Source of the DNA: Bacteroidetes bacterium 41-46
GTDB lineage: Bacteria; Bacteroidota; Bacteroidia; Bacteroidales; UBA932
NCBI GenBank assembly: GCA_001897515.1
Contig: MKTA01000024.1
Location: forward strand, 124,001 to 188,000
DNA length: 64,000 nt
Direction: 5' to 3'
A model generated the notes under the pieces. The model made no database searches, was not told where the DNA came from, and saw only the letters and a list, made by a program, of their open reading frames with translations. Shown here in pieces: positions 1-8,071 of the stretch. Position numbers and translations under genes: made by a program. Position 1 is the stretch's first letter; each line of letters opens with the position of its first letter.

Positions 1-961
1 CGCCCTCTCCCATAGCAACAAAGTGAGCTAAAAGATCGCTCTTAACTCTGGGCAGAACAGCCTCAGTCTCAGGGTCTCCCATTCTCACATTATACTCAAT
101 TACATACGGATCTCCATTGCAATTCATCAAACCAAAGAAAATAAATCCCTGATAATTTATCCCCTCTTCGCCAAGACCTCTCAATGTCGGTACAATCACT
201 CTATCCTCTACCTTTTTCATGAATAATTCATCAGCAAAGGGGAGAGGCGAAACAGCTCCCATTCCCCCTGTATTCAGTCCCGAATCACCCTCTCCTATCC
301 TTTTGTAATCTTTTGCAGAGGGCAATAGCATATAATCCTTTCCATCAGTAAGTACAAATACCGACAGTTCAATACCTGTCAAAAACTCCTCAATAACAAC
401 TCTTTTGCCGGCACTCCCAAACTTTCCGCCGAGCATCTCTCCAAGCTCCCTTACCGCACTATCATAGTCCTCTGGTATTACAACACCCTTTCCAGCAGCA
501 AGTCCATCTGCTTTAAGCACATAAGGAGGATTTAAACTCTTAAGAAAAATTTTAGCCTCCGCCTCCTCTCCAGCTTCAAATGTTTTGAACCTTGCTGTAG
601 GTATTGACCACCTGCTCATGAACTCCTTGGCAAACTCCTTGCTCCCCTCCAGTTTTGCCCCCTCTTTACCGGGGCCAACAAAAACAACATTCTCCAGAAT
701 ACCCCTCTCCTCCAGATAGTCTTTCAATCCGTCAACCAGAGGATTCTCAGGCCCTATTACGACAACATTAATCTCTTTTTCAGCAATAATTCTTGCAAAA
801 GCATCAAAATCTTTAAGATCAACCTGAATATTCTCTGCAAATGGCGAGGTACCCGGATTACCGGGTGCGCAATAGAGCTTATCTAAGATAGGGCTTTTTG
901 AAAGGGATAATGCCAAGGCGTGCTCTCTGCCGCCGGAACCTGCTACAAGTACTCTCTTCAT
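1..961 (-). CDS. purD: Phosphoribosylamine-glycine ligase (GARS), 3' end cut by window
   Basis: Cytosolic ATP-grasp enzyme that joins glycine to 5-phosphoribosylamine in the second step of de novo purine synthesis. Reading the minus strand from the ATG at 961 gives a start of [17 protein letters not shown], the PurD dinucleotide-like N-terminus, followed by APGNPGT, the ATP-grasp segments [14 protein letters not shown] and [10 protein letters not shown], and [12 protein letters not shown] near the edge. About 320 of the usual 420-430 residues are inside; the C-terminus lies off the left end. It diverges from the lipoprotein gene at 1047. A TAATAA-rich leader with a TATTTTTG -7 box at 998-1005 probably drives it. 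Identification is secure; the only uncertainty is the missing end. Confidence 0.96.
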   Translation of the reverse strand, partial: MKRVLVAGSGGREHALALSLSKSPILDKLYCAPGNPGTSPFAENIQVDLKDFDAFARIIAEKEINVVVIGPENPLVDGLKDYLEERGILENVVFVGPGKEGAKLEGSKEFAKEFMSRWSIPTARFKTFEAGEEAEAKIFLKSLNPPYVLKADGLAAGKGVVIPEDYDSAVRELGEMLGGKFGSAGKRVVIEEFLTGIELSVFVLTDGKDYMLLPSAKDYKRIGEGDSGLNTGGMGAVSPLPFADELFMKKVEDRVIVPTLRGLGEEGINYQGFIFFGLMNCNGDPYVIEYNVRMGDPETEAVLPRVKSDLLAHFVAMGEG

Positions 962-997
962 AACTGAGTATATGGATTGTGTTAAAGGAATATTAGG

Positions 998-1024
998 CAA
1001 AAATAATAATAAAAATTAACTTTG
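998..1024. promoter_or_regulatory. Divergent -7 boxes for purD and the lipoprotein gene
   Basis: The minus strand carries TATTTTTG at 998-1005, 37 bases before the purD ATG. The plus strand carries TAACTTTG at 1017-1024, 23 bases before the ATG at 1047. Both fit the Bacteroidetes -7 consensus TAnnTTTG. Neither has a clear -33 TTTG at the right distance, so the assignment rests on one element each. Confidence 0.4.
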
Positions 1025-1046
1025 TACCGGTCATTATTTCCGCAAA

Positions 1047-1685
1047 ATGAAGCATCTCTCTGCCATTGCAATCACTCTCCTGTTGCTACTATCATGTAGT
1101 AACAGTTTAATTCCAAGAGGCAAACTCTCTAGGATAGTTGCTGACATTTACCTGTCTGACAAATATGTGAACAATACCGCAGAGATGGTCTCCAAAGCAG
1201 ACTCCACAATGCTATATGAACCAATACTAAACAGTTACGGTTACACTTCAGATGACTTTATCAGGACAATTGAGTATTACGTTGAGAGACCTGCAAAACT
1301 AAAGAGTGTATATCTGAAAGCGCAAGAGAGCCTTCAGACGGAACTTGATATGATTAACATCCAGTTGTTGCTTGAGAGAAGAGTTGACTCGCTCAGAATA
1401 AGTCTATCTCATGAGCTGGCAGAGAGCAGTTTAAATAAAACTAATCCTGACTCAAGGAGCAGATCACTAAGGTGGATAATTTTTTCTGAAATGGATGAGA
1501 TCCACTATGTAAAAACACCTTTAGTCAATGCAACAGACTATGACTCACCTGTTTCCGGTTTTTGGTGGAAAAGAAGCCTGGAACAGAACCAGAAACCATT
1601 TTATAAATATGAGAAAGATCGCCGCACAATACCTCTTCCCCGTAAACTCGAACCCGGTAGAGAGAGGATACTTGAAGTTGGATGA
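1047..1685 (+). CDS. DUF4296-like lipoprotein
   Basis: Predicted lipoprotein of 212 residues. A hydrophobic signal peptide ends in LLLLLSCSNS, a lipobox with Cys17. The next segment (PRGKLSRIVADIYLSD) resembles the start of the DUF4296 family of Bacteroidetes lipoproteins, which has no established function. The middle is alpha-helical and charged, the last 60 residues polar with two Trp-Trp/Phe-Tyr clusters. Its last 77 bases overlap the probable start of the following amidohydrolase in another frame. It is the first gene of a rightward run. The family call is from memory of the pattern; the lipoprotein call is read directly. Confidence 0.7.
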   Translation: MKHLSAIAITLLLLLSCSNSLIPRGKLSRIVADIYLSDKYVNNTAEMVSKADSTMLYEPILNSYGYTSDDFIRTIEYYVERPAKLKSVYLKAQESLQTELDMINIQLLLERRVDSLRISLSHELAESSLNKTNPDSRSRSLRWIIFSEMDEIHYVKTPLVNATDYDSPVSGFWWKRSLEQNQKPFYKYEKDRRTIPLPRKLEPGRERILEVG

Positions 1686-2805
1686 TGACGGCACCATCCT
1701 TGAAACTGGACAATTAGGAGACAATATTGAGGATGCTGAATTTTATAACGGAATTTTAGTCCCCGGATTTACAAACTCTCATTGCCATATAGAGTTGTCT
1801 CATCTGAAGGGCAAGTTTTACCAGGGGAGTGGGATGGCAGGATTTATAAAACAGATCCGGGAAGGTAGAGAGACCCTGCCTAAGGAGGAGAGAGAAGAGG
1901 CAGTAGAGAGAGAGCTTGAGAATCTCTATAAAGAGGGGACCGAGAGTATGGCAGATATCTCAAATTCAGATGAAAGCTTTTATGCAAAGACAAAATCGCC
2001 TCTCTATACCAGAACATTTCTGGAGGTATTCGGTTCAGAACCGGATGATAGTTTTAAAATATTAAACCAACTCAGTGAGCTGAAAAAGAGGGCCGACTCT
2101 GCAGGCATAGACTCATCCCCTACCCCTCATTCATACTATACAATGAGTAAAGTATTGCTTGCAGAAATCACCCGATTAGCGTTAGAGAGCGGTTATATTT
2201 CATGCCACAATCAGGAGAGCTGGGAAGAGGATGAGATGATAAGGAGAGGCCGGGGGCCATTGGCCGACGATTATAAGAGCCGAGGATTAAGAACACCTGA
2301 GCTAAATCCGGGGGGGCCGATGAAATACTATTCTGACCTCCTGAGGGGTATGAGAAGAGGTGCCTCAGGAAAAATTGAGGGACAAGTACTCTTAGTACAC
2401 AATACATTCACTGATAAGCAAAGTATTGAGACAGCCAAAGAGATCTTTGAAAGTATATACTGGGCAATCTGTCCCATGTCAAATATGTTTATACACAGAG
2501 CACTGCCCCCCATTCACCTGATGAGGAGAGAGGGACTTAAGATAACTCTGGGGACTGACAGCCTCTCAAGCAATACAAAGCTCTCTATGGTAAGCGAAAT
2601 GTACACAATTCAGAGGTATTTCCCGACAATTCCGCTACCAGAGATTGTTAAGTGGGCTACAATAAACGGAGCTGAATTTTTAAAGAGAGAGAAGATTGGA
2701 GGATCTTTTGAACCTGGAAAGAGACCTGGTGTTGTATTAATAGAAAACGTCAACCTGCAAAATCTAAAACTGCTTCCTGAGAGCAGTGGCAGAAGATTGG
2801 TATAA
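1609..2805 (+). CDS. Amidohydrolase, possible aminodeoxyfutalosine deaminase
   Basis: Metal-dependent hydrolase of the amidohydrolase superfamily (cytosine deaminase / chlorohydrolase branch), 398 residues from the ATG at 1609. The metal site is visible: HCH in GFTNSHCHIELSH, a second His in SCHNQES, a third in LLVHNTF and the catalytic Asp in TLGTDSLSSN. I chose MRKIAAQYLFPV because family members begin this way; an ORF start at 1528 would add 27 unrelated residues. Proteins of this branch deaminate 6-amino-6-deoxyfutalosine in epsilon-proteobacteria, and this window also encodes MqnE (23483-24538), which makes that substrate. The pathway role is therefore plausible but inferred; S-adenosylhomocysteine or guanine-type deamination is not excluded. 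Confidence 0.75.
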   Translation: MRKIAAQYLFPVNSNPVERGYLKLDDDGTILETGQLGDNIEDAEFYNGILVPGFTNSHCHIELSHLKGKFYQGSGMAGFIKQIREGRETLPKEEREEAVERELENLYKEGTESMADISNSDESFYAKTKSPLYTRTFLEVFGSEPDDSFKILNQLSELKKRADSAGIDSSPTPHSYYTMSKVLLAEITRLALESGYISCHNQESWEEDEMIRRGRGPLADDYKSRGLRTPELNPGGPMKYYSDLLRGMRRGASGKIEGQVLLVHNTFTDKQSIETAKEIFESIYWAICPMSNMFIHRALPPIHLMRREGLKITLGTDSLSSNTKLSMVSEMYTIQRYFPTIPLPEIVKWATINGAEFLKREKIGGSFEPGKRPGVVLIENVNLQNLKLLPESSGRRLV

Positions 2806-2817
2806 TAAAAATGAGTT

Positions 2818-3594
2818 ATGTCAACAATATTATTTGATCAGATTATCTTTGGGCCAATATCAAGCAGAAGGCTGGGCTCGTCACTCGGGGTAAACCTCCT
2901 GCCAAGGCATGGTAAGATATGCAGCTTTGACTGTCTCTACTGTGAGTGCGGTTTTAATGCGGATGGCCGAGGAGACAACAGAATGCCAACAAAAGAGGAG
3001 TTTATTGATGCCCTGTTTAGCAAATTAAAAGAGATAAAAGCCTCAAATGGAAGAATAGATACAATAACATTCTCGGGTAACGGAGAACCCACATTGCATC
3101 CGGCTTTCCCTGAAATTATTGCTGAAACTCTGAAAATGAGAAGAGCCCTCTTCCCTCTTGCCAAGGTATCTGTTCTGACAAATGGCAGCAGGATACACAT
3201 TCCTGAAATAAGAGAGACTCTTCTTAGCGTAGATAATGCAATAATTAAGCTTGACTCTGCTTTTGACTCAACAGTCAATCAGATAGACAGACCTCAGTAC
3301 AGATACAGTGTAGAGGAGACTAAGAAAAACCTGGAACCCTACAAGGGAAAATTTGTATTACAGACAATGTTCCTCAGAGGAGAGTATGAAGGGATAGCTA
3401 TAGACAATACCACTCCGGAGGAGGTTGCAGCCTGGCGAAAGATTGCAATTGAGATTGAGCCCAGGGAGATAATGATATACACTATAGACAGGGAGACTCC
3501 TGCGAAGAATCTGATAAAAGTATCCGTTGAAGAGATGGAACAAATTGCAGGACCGTTAAAAGAGCTCGGTTTTAAAATTACAATAAGCGGTTAA
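2818..3594 (+). CDS. Radical SAM protein (COG0731-like)
   Basis: Radical SAM enzyme of 258 residues that should use a [4Fe-4S] cluster and S-adenosylmethionine. The cluster motif CSFDCLYC (Cys-x3-Cys-x2-Cys) is near residue 35, after FGPISSRRLGSSLGVNLLP, which is characteristic of the COG0731 group of small radical SAM proteins. FSGNGEPTLHP near residue 85 is the SAM-contacting GGE-like motif, and VSVLTNGS is the next strand. No auxiliary-cluster domain is seen. The substrate of this group is not established. It lies 12 bases after the amidohydrolase and 1 base before dtd, so it is probably cotranscribed with them. Fold assignment is firm, function unknown. Confidence 0.85.
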   Translation: MSTILFDQIIFGPISSRRLGSSLGVNLLPRHGKICSFDCLYCECGFNADGRGDNRMPTKEEFIDALFSKLKEIKASNGRIDTITFSGNGEPTLHPAFPEIIAETLKMRRALFPLAKVSVLTNGSRIHIPEIRETLLSVDNAIIKLDSAFDSTVNQIDRPQYRYSVEETKKNLEPYKGKFVLQTMFLRGEYEGIAIDNTTPEEVAAWRKIAIEIEPREIMIYTIDRETPAKNLIKVSVEEMEQIAGPLKELGFKITISG

Positions 3595-3595
3595 T

Positions 3596-4066
3596 ATGAA
3601 AGTCGTTATTCAAAGAGTAGAGAGCGCAAAGGTAGAGGCCAATGGCACGATAACGGGGGAGATAGGAAGAGGACTTATGATTTTGCTGGGGATTGAGACT
3701 GGTGATTCAACTGAAGATGCGGATTATCTGGTAAAAAAGATAGCCTCATTAAGAATTTTTGATGACAGCCAAGGGATTATGAATCTTTCAGCAAAAGAGA
3801 TCTCTGCCGGGATACTTCTTGTAAGCCAGTTTACACTCCACGCTAACACAAAAAAGGGGAACAGACCCTCCTACATTAGGGCAGCCCGTCCTGAACAGGC
3901 AATACCATTGTACGAATATGTTATAAAATCCCTCTCAAAGGAGTTGGGAATAGAGGTAAAATCAGGTATATTTGGAGCTGAGATGAAGGTAAGCCTGATA
4001 AATGACGGTCCGGTAACAATAATAATTGACACAAAAGAGAATTTATACAGAAATGGAGAGAATTGA
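3596..4066 (+). CDS. dtd: D-aminoacyl-tRNA deacylase
   Basis: Proofreading enzyme that frees tRNAs mischarged with D-amino acids or glycine. Length (156) is slightly above the usual 145-150. The two signature motifs are present: SQFTL at residues 77-81 and NDGPVT at 136-141, the latter supplying the cis-proline element that rejects L-amino acids. The start MKVVIQRVESAKV is the family consensus. Its last 14 bases overlap the start of deoC, which suggests translational coupling. Confidence 0.97.
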   Translation: MKVVIQRVESAKVEANGTITGEIGRGLMILLGIETGDSTEDADYLVKKIASLRIFDDSQGIMNLSAKEISAGILLVSQFTLHANTKKGNRPSYIRAARPEQAIPLYEYVIKSLSKELGIEVKSGIFGAEMKVSLINDGPVTIIIDTKENLYRNGEN

Positions 4067-4847
4067 AAAATGGAATAACAGCGAAGTAATGAGAGCATGT
4101 CTGGGATTGATTGATTTAACATCACTCAACTCAACTGACACAGTATCAAAAATTGACTCTATGGTGGAGAAAGTAAACTCCTTCCAGGAGAATTTTAAGG
4201 GCTATCCATCTGTTGCAGCAATATGTGTTTATCCGAATTTTGCCTCAACAGTAAAGAGAAATCTTAAAGAGAGAGGGGTAAAAATTGCGGTTGTTGGAGG
4301 GGTCTTTCCCAGTTCACAAAGCTTTCTGAACATAAAGGAGGAGGAGTGCAAAGCAGCTGTTGGCCAGGGAGCAGATGAGGTTGATATTGTATTGGCCTTA
4401 AGCCATTTTCTTGCTGGAGAATATGAGGAGGCGGCAAATGAGATCAGAGTGATTAAAAAAGCTTGCGGCAAAGCTCACCTAAAGGTTATTTTAGAGACAG
4501 GTGCTCTGACACCTGAACAAATTGAGAGAGCATCAATGCTCGCAATGGAGGCTGGTGCAGACTTTATAAAGACCTCTACAGGCAAGATGGAACCAGCTGC
4601 AACACCTGAAGCAGCAAGGATAATGTGCTCTTCAATAAAGAAATACTATGAAACCACCGGTAAAATGGTGGGATTTAAACCTGCCGGCGGAATAGTAACA
4701 CCAGATGAAGCTATTCTTTATTACTCAATTGTTGACTCAATACTTGGAGAAAAGTGGCTGAATCCTGAATTTTTTCGTTTGGGAGCAAGCAGACTGGCAA
4801 ATAATTTGCTGACAAAACTTGAAAACAGAACTATTAATTATTTCTAA
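4053..4847 (+). CDS. deoC: Deoxyribose-phosphate aldolase
   Basis: Class I aldolase that splits 2-deoxyribose 5-phosphate into acetaldehyde and glyceraldehyde 3-phosphate, in deoxynucleoside salvage. 264 residues from the ATG at 4053. Seen: GADEVDIVL, the Schiff-base lysine in FIKTSTGK, and the phosphate-binding VGFKPAGGI. The start MERIEKWNNSEVM is preferred over an in-frame upstream ATG at 4026 because homologues start near it and the overlap with dtd is then only 14 bases. No nucleoside phosphorylase gene is adjacent. Confidence 0.96.
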   Translation: MERIEKWNNSEVMRACLGLIDLTSLNSTDTVSKIDSMVEKVNSFQENFKGYPSVAAICVYPNFASTVKRNLKERGVKIAVVGGVFPSSQSFLNIKEEECKAAVGQGADEVDIVLALSHFLAGEYEEAANEIRVIKKACGKAHLKVILETGALTPEQIERASMLAMEAGADFIKTSTGKMEPAATPEAARIMCSSIKKYYETTGKMVGFKPAGGIVTPDEAILYYSIVDSILGEKWLNPEFFRLGASRLANNLLTKLENRTINYF

Positions 4848-4850
4848 AAT

Positions 4851-5315
4851 ATGAAAAGAATTATCATCGCCGCAGCAGCTTTGCTTATTACTACAGCTGC
4901 ATTGTCACAAAACTACAAAACAGCTATTGGTTTGAGAACAGGTACCACACTTGGTGCCTCGGTGAAGCATTTCATTAGTCAGCCCGGAGCACTAGAGGGG
5001 ATACTGGATGTAGATCTTGTAAGACACGACGAGATGAAGATCAAGGCGACAGGACTTTATGAGTACCATTTTGACGTAAATGTTGATGGCCTCTACCTCT
5101 ACGCCGGTGCAGGCGCAACTGCAGGAGTTCATGTTGCAGGGCTATACAGTAAACAATTTATGATGGGAATTGATCTGATTGGGGGCGTTGAATACAAATT
5201 CAACAATATCCCTCTTGCCCTATCTGCCGACTGGAATCCACGAATACAGCTGATATCAAACCCCGGCTTCAAGGTGCCAAACCTTGGCTTTACAGTAAGA
5301 TACATTATCAAATAA
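4851..5315 (+). CDS. Small secreted beta-rich (outer-membrane-like) protein
   Basis: 154 residues with a clear signal peptide (MKRIIIAAAALLITTAALSQ, cleavage probably after the Ser-Gln region). The mature part alternates hydrophobic and polar residues in short strands separated by glycines, with a GLYLYAGAGAT segment, and ends in an aromatic-basic strand (LGFTVRYIIK) of the kind that closes outer-membrane barrels. Its size would suit a small 8-strand barrel. I recognise no specific family. It follows deoC by 3 bases and precedes the dipeptidase by 7, so it is likely in the same transcript. Confidence 0.7.
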   Translation: MKRIIIAAAALLITTAALSQNYKTAIGLRTGTTLGASVKHFISQPGALEGILDVDLVRHDEMKIKATGLYEYHFDVNVDGLYLYAGAGATAGVHVAGLYSKQFMMGIDLIGGVEYKFNNIPLALSADWNPRIQLISNPGFKVPNLGFTVRYIIK

Positions 5316-5322
5316 CACTTTT

Positions 5323-6675
5323 ATGAAAAATTACATTGACCAGAACAAAGAGAGATTTCTCTCAGAACTTTTTGAGCTACTGAGAATCCCGTCTGTTAGT
5401 TCTATGGCCGCTCACAAGCCGGATATGGAAAAGGCAGCTGCAAAATATGCAGAGTTTCTGCTGGCAGCCGGGTGCGAAAAAGCACAGGTTTACCCAACCA
5501 AAGGGCATCCTGTAGTATTCGCTGAAAAGATAATTGACAAGAAGCTTCCGACAATATTGGTTTACGCACACTATGACGTTCAGCCGGCAGATCCGATGAA
5601 CTTATGGACAACCCCTCCCTTTGAGCCTCAGGTAAGAGATGGAGCAATCTACGCCAGAGGAGCAAATGATGACAAAGGACAGGGATTCATGCACATCAAA
5701 GCCTTTGAATACCTGGTAAAGACTAACCAGCTTAAATGCAACGTAAAGTTCATTATTGACGGAGAGGAGGAGATTGGATCACCCAGTCTGCCTGAATGGG
5801 CAGAGGCTCATAAAGATATGCTGGCCTGTGATGAAATCCTTGTATCTGACACAACAATGATTGACGAGAAGATTCCTTCAATAAATGTGGGTATGAGAGG
5901 ACTGGCATATATGGAGGTTGAAGTTACAGGCCCTAACAAGGACCTGCACTCAGGTCACTATGGCGGAGCAATTGCAAATCCAATCAATGTACTTGCCGGA
6001 ATGATTGACAAACTTATTGATGACAAAGGCAGAATCACAATTAAAGGATTCTACGACGATGTTGTTGAGCTTACAAAAGAGGAGCGTGAGATGCTTGCCA
6101 GGGCACCATTTGACGAGAAGGAGTATATGGAGTTTCTGGATATAGACGCAGTAACCGGAGAGGCCGGATATTCAACTATGGAGCGCACAGGAATCCGCCC
6201 TTGCCTTGATGTAAACGGAATCTGGGGAGGCTACACAGGAGAGGGTGCAAAAACTGTTCTTCCATCAAAGGCCTTTGCAAAAATATCTATGAGAATCGTT
6301 CCTAACCAGGACAACAAAAAGATAGCAAAACTGTTTGAAGAGCACTTTATGAGCCTGGCTCCAAAAGGTGTTAAGGTTAAGGTAACCCCTCACCACGGCG
6401 GACAGGGTTTCCTCTGCCCAATAACTTCAAAAGTATACAAATCTGCACACAGAGCTATTCACGAAGTTTACGGCATTGAGCCGGTTCCTAACCGCGGAGG
6501 AGGAAGCATACCCGTTCTTGCAGACCTTCAGCAAATTCTAAAGGCAAATCCACTTCTGATGGGATTTGGTCTGGAGAGAGACGTTATCCACTCGCCTAAC
6601 GAGAGCTATCTGCTGAGCCAGTTCTTTAAAGGGATTGAGTCTATTGGTTTGTTTTATAAATACTATACAGAGTAA
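5323..6675 (+). CDS. M20 family dipeptidase
   Basis: Zinc-dependent peptidase of the M20 family, 450 residues. Metal ligands and catalytic residues are visible: His and Asp in VYAHYDVQPAD (near residue 86), Asp in RGANDDKGQG, the Glu-Glu pair in IDGEEEIGSP (near 149), and a C-terminal His in ERDVIHSPNE. DLHSGHYGGAIANP marks the lid/dimerisation domain. It is similar in architecture to carnosinase-like cytosolic dipeptidases and lacks a signal peptide, so it probably acts on imported peptides. It ends the rightward run and is followed 24 bases later by a strong hairpin terminator. Confidence 0.93.
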   Translation: MKNYIDQNKERFLSELFELLRIPSVSSMAAHKPDMEKAAAKYAEFLLAAGCEKAQVYPTKGHPVVFAEKIIDKKLPTILVYAHYDVQPADPMNLWTTPPFEPQVRDGAIYARGANDDKGQGFMHIKAFEYLVKTNQLKCNVKFIIDGEEEIGSPSLPEWAEAHKDMLACDEILVSDTTMIDEKIPSINVGMRGLAYMEVEVTGPNKDLHSGHYGGAIANPINVLAGMIDKLIDDKGRITIKGFYDDVVELTKEEREMLARAPFDEKEYMEFLDIDAVTGEAGYSTMERTGIRPCLDVNGIWGGYTGEGAKTVLPSKAFAKISMRIVPNQDNKKIAKLFEEHFMSLAPKGVKVKVTPHHGGQGFLCPITSKVYKSAHRAIHEVYGIEPVPNRGGGSIPVLADLQQILKANPLLMGFGLERDVIHSPNESYLLSQFFKGIESIGLFYKYYTE

Positions 6676-6699
6676 ACCACTATAGTATTTTACATTCTT

Positions 6700-6740
6700 A
6701 AAGAGGCTGACCTAAAAGTATTTGGTTAGCCTCTTTTTGA
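6700..6740 (+). terminator. Intrinsic terminator after the M20 dipeptidase
   Basis: A 13-bp stem (6700-6712 with 6724-6736, one G-U pair) around an 11-base loop is followed by a T run. The stem begins AAAGAGGCT and ends AGCCTCTTT. It stops directly before palindromic element A. Confidence 0.85.
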
Positions 6741-6741
6741 T

Positions 6742-6841
6742 ATCTGTAATCTGTATCAGCACGGAAAATCCTCCCCATCTTTGATGGGTCCCCTCCCTGT
6801 TCGGGAGCCAACGTTTTCCTTAGCTGATACAGATTACAGAT
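6742..6841 (+). repeat. Palindromic element A, conserved core with private arms
   Basis: A perfect 19-bp inverted repeat (6742-6760 with 6823-6841) encloses a GC-rich core. The core has the CCTCCCC ... GGGTCCCCTCCCT ... TCGGG pattern shared with elements B and C. Inside it, CCCATC-TTT-GATGGG (6775-6789) and CTCCC-TGTTC-GGGAG (6793-6807) form two hairpins, and GGAAAA/TTTTCC adds an inner stem. It lies between the dipeptidase terminator and the 3' end of the nitrilase gene. The arm sequence is not found in the other copies. Strand is given by the core orientation. Confidence 0.85.
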
Positions 6842-6852
6842 TAATCAGTCTC

Positions 6853-7812
6853 TTATTTACACACATTTTGCTCCATCCAGGCAACCTTCTGTTCTGAAGT
6901 ATGCTCTCTGCCAATAATTTCAGAATAGAGTTCCGGTCGCCTTGCATTAGTATAACGATAACCACCGGCTAGAGTAATCTTATCAGAAGTCAGCTCAGCG
7001 GTGACCATTGAATCTCCAAGTTCCCGGCACTCTGCAATAATCTCTCCGTATGGGTCAAGTATCATTGAACAACCATTTTTAAGCTGGTCATCATCCATAC
7101 CTATCGGATTTGCAAATACGGCATAAATGGCGTTATCGTGCGCCCTTGAGGGGAGCCATCGCATCAGCCACTCCCTCCCTTTAGGACCGTCAAACTCCCT
7201 GCGGAGAGTATCGGCATTAGCCACCCTCTCCTTCCAAAGGGATGCATCAACAAACCCGGATCCCGGCCTAGCCGATGGTGTACACATTGTTACGTGTGGC
7301 ATAAAGATAATATCGGCACCAAGAAGCTTTGTAGCCCTCACATTCTCCACCACATTGTTATCATAACAGATAAGAATTCCGCACTGCCATCCTCGCAGTT
7401 TAAAAATTGTATATGAGTTTCCCGGTTTTACAGCCGGATTAATAAACGGGTGTATCTTTCTGTGCTTTGCAATAACCTCTCCTCCATCTACACACACATA
7501 TGCCTTATAAATATCGTTTACATCATCACGCTCAAACAGACCTGCCAACACAGCTATCCCGTACTTTGCAGAAATTTCTTTAAGCCGATTAACAGACGGG
7601 CCGTTAGGAATTTGTTCAGAGATATCGTACATCTCTGAGTGAGAAAGGTTTCTGGCAAATGTGTACCCCGTTACAGAGCACTCGTGAAAAGCTACTGCAT
7701 CAGCCCCTTCAGCCGCCGCTTTTGCAGCAAATTTTTCAATAACTCCCAGGTTATACTCTTTATCGCCGGAGCGATTTTCAAACTGGACTGTGGATATTTT
7801 TACACTCTTCAT
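6853..7812 (-). CDS. Nitrilase-superfamily carbon-nitrogen hydrolase
   Basis: Hydrolase of the nitrilase superfamily, 319 residues, attacking a non-peptide C-N bond (amide, nitrile or carbamoyl). The Glu-Lys-Cys triad is readable: Glu44 in AFHECSVTGY, Lys118 in KHRKIHPF and Cys148 in GILICYDNN. Cytosolic, no signal peptide. The substrate cannot be told from sequence. The gene stands alone on the minus strand between rightward genes and is bracketed by palindromic elements A (11 bases past its stop) and B (27 bases before its start). A TATTTTTG -7 box is 8 bases from the ATG, which would give a very short leader. The possibility that it moved with the elements is discussed in the findings. Confidence 0.88.
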   Translation of the reverse strand: MKSVKISTVQFENRSGDKEYNLGVIEKFAAKAAAEGADAVAFHECSVTGYTFARNLSHSEMYDISEQIPNGPSVNRLKEISAKYGIAVLAGLFERDDVNDIYKAYVCVDGGEVIAKHRKIHPFINPAVKPGNSYTIFKLRGWQCGILICYDNNVVENVRATKLLGADIIFMPHVTMCTPSARPGSGFVDASLWKERVANADTLRREFDGPKGREWLMRWLPSRAHDNAIYAVFANPIGMDDDQLKNGCSMILDPYGEIIAECRELGDSMVTAELTSDKITLAGGYRYTNARRPELYSEIIGREHTSEQKVAWMEQNVCK

Positions 7813-7819
7813 AGTTGAT

Positions 7820-7853
7820 CAAAAATAGTGAATATTCTAACTCCTTCTGCAAA
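7820..7853 (-). promoter_or_regulatory. Possible nitrilase promoter overlapping element B
   Basis: On the minus strand TATTTTTG (7820-7827) fits the -7 box. TTTG at 7850-7853 could be the -33 box, but the 22-base spacer is longer than the usual 19-20. That TTTG lies inside the left arm of element B, so the repeat may contribute promoter sequence. Confidence 0.35.
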
Positions 7854-7940
7854 CTGCCTCTGCATATACGCCTCCCCGTAAACGGGGTCCCCTCCCTCCT
7901 CGGGCGCGAGGTATCTGCAGAGGCAGTTTGCAGAAGGAGT
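7840..7940 (+). repeat. Palindromic element B, conserved core with private arms
   Basis: Perfect 25-bp arms (7840-7864 with 7916-7940) enclose a core of about 49 bases that starts ATAC and ends GTAT. The core carries hairpin CCCCGT-AA-ACGGGG, the conserved GGTCCCCTCCCT, and hairpin CCTCG-GGCG-CGAGG. It matches element C nearly base for base apart from the first hairpin loop and two single-base positions, and element A more loosely. The arms share no sequence with those of A or C. It sits between the divergent nitrilase and propeller lipoprotein genes; the rest of 7941-8071 shows no clear feature. Confidence 0.87.
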
Positions 7941-8071
7941 ACAAAGCTTATATTTAGATGAATGTTAACAACATCCAGGAGGTGTAAGTATTATTGTCAT
8001 TAAGAACTACATTTGAAAATAATTTTCACTATATTCGTTAGCTAGGTATAGAAACAATTAATTTTCATAAA

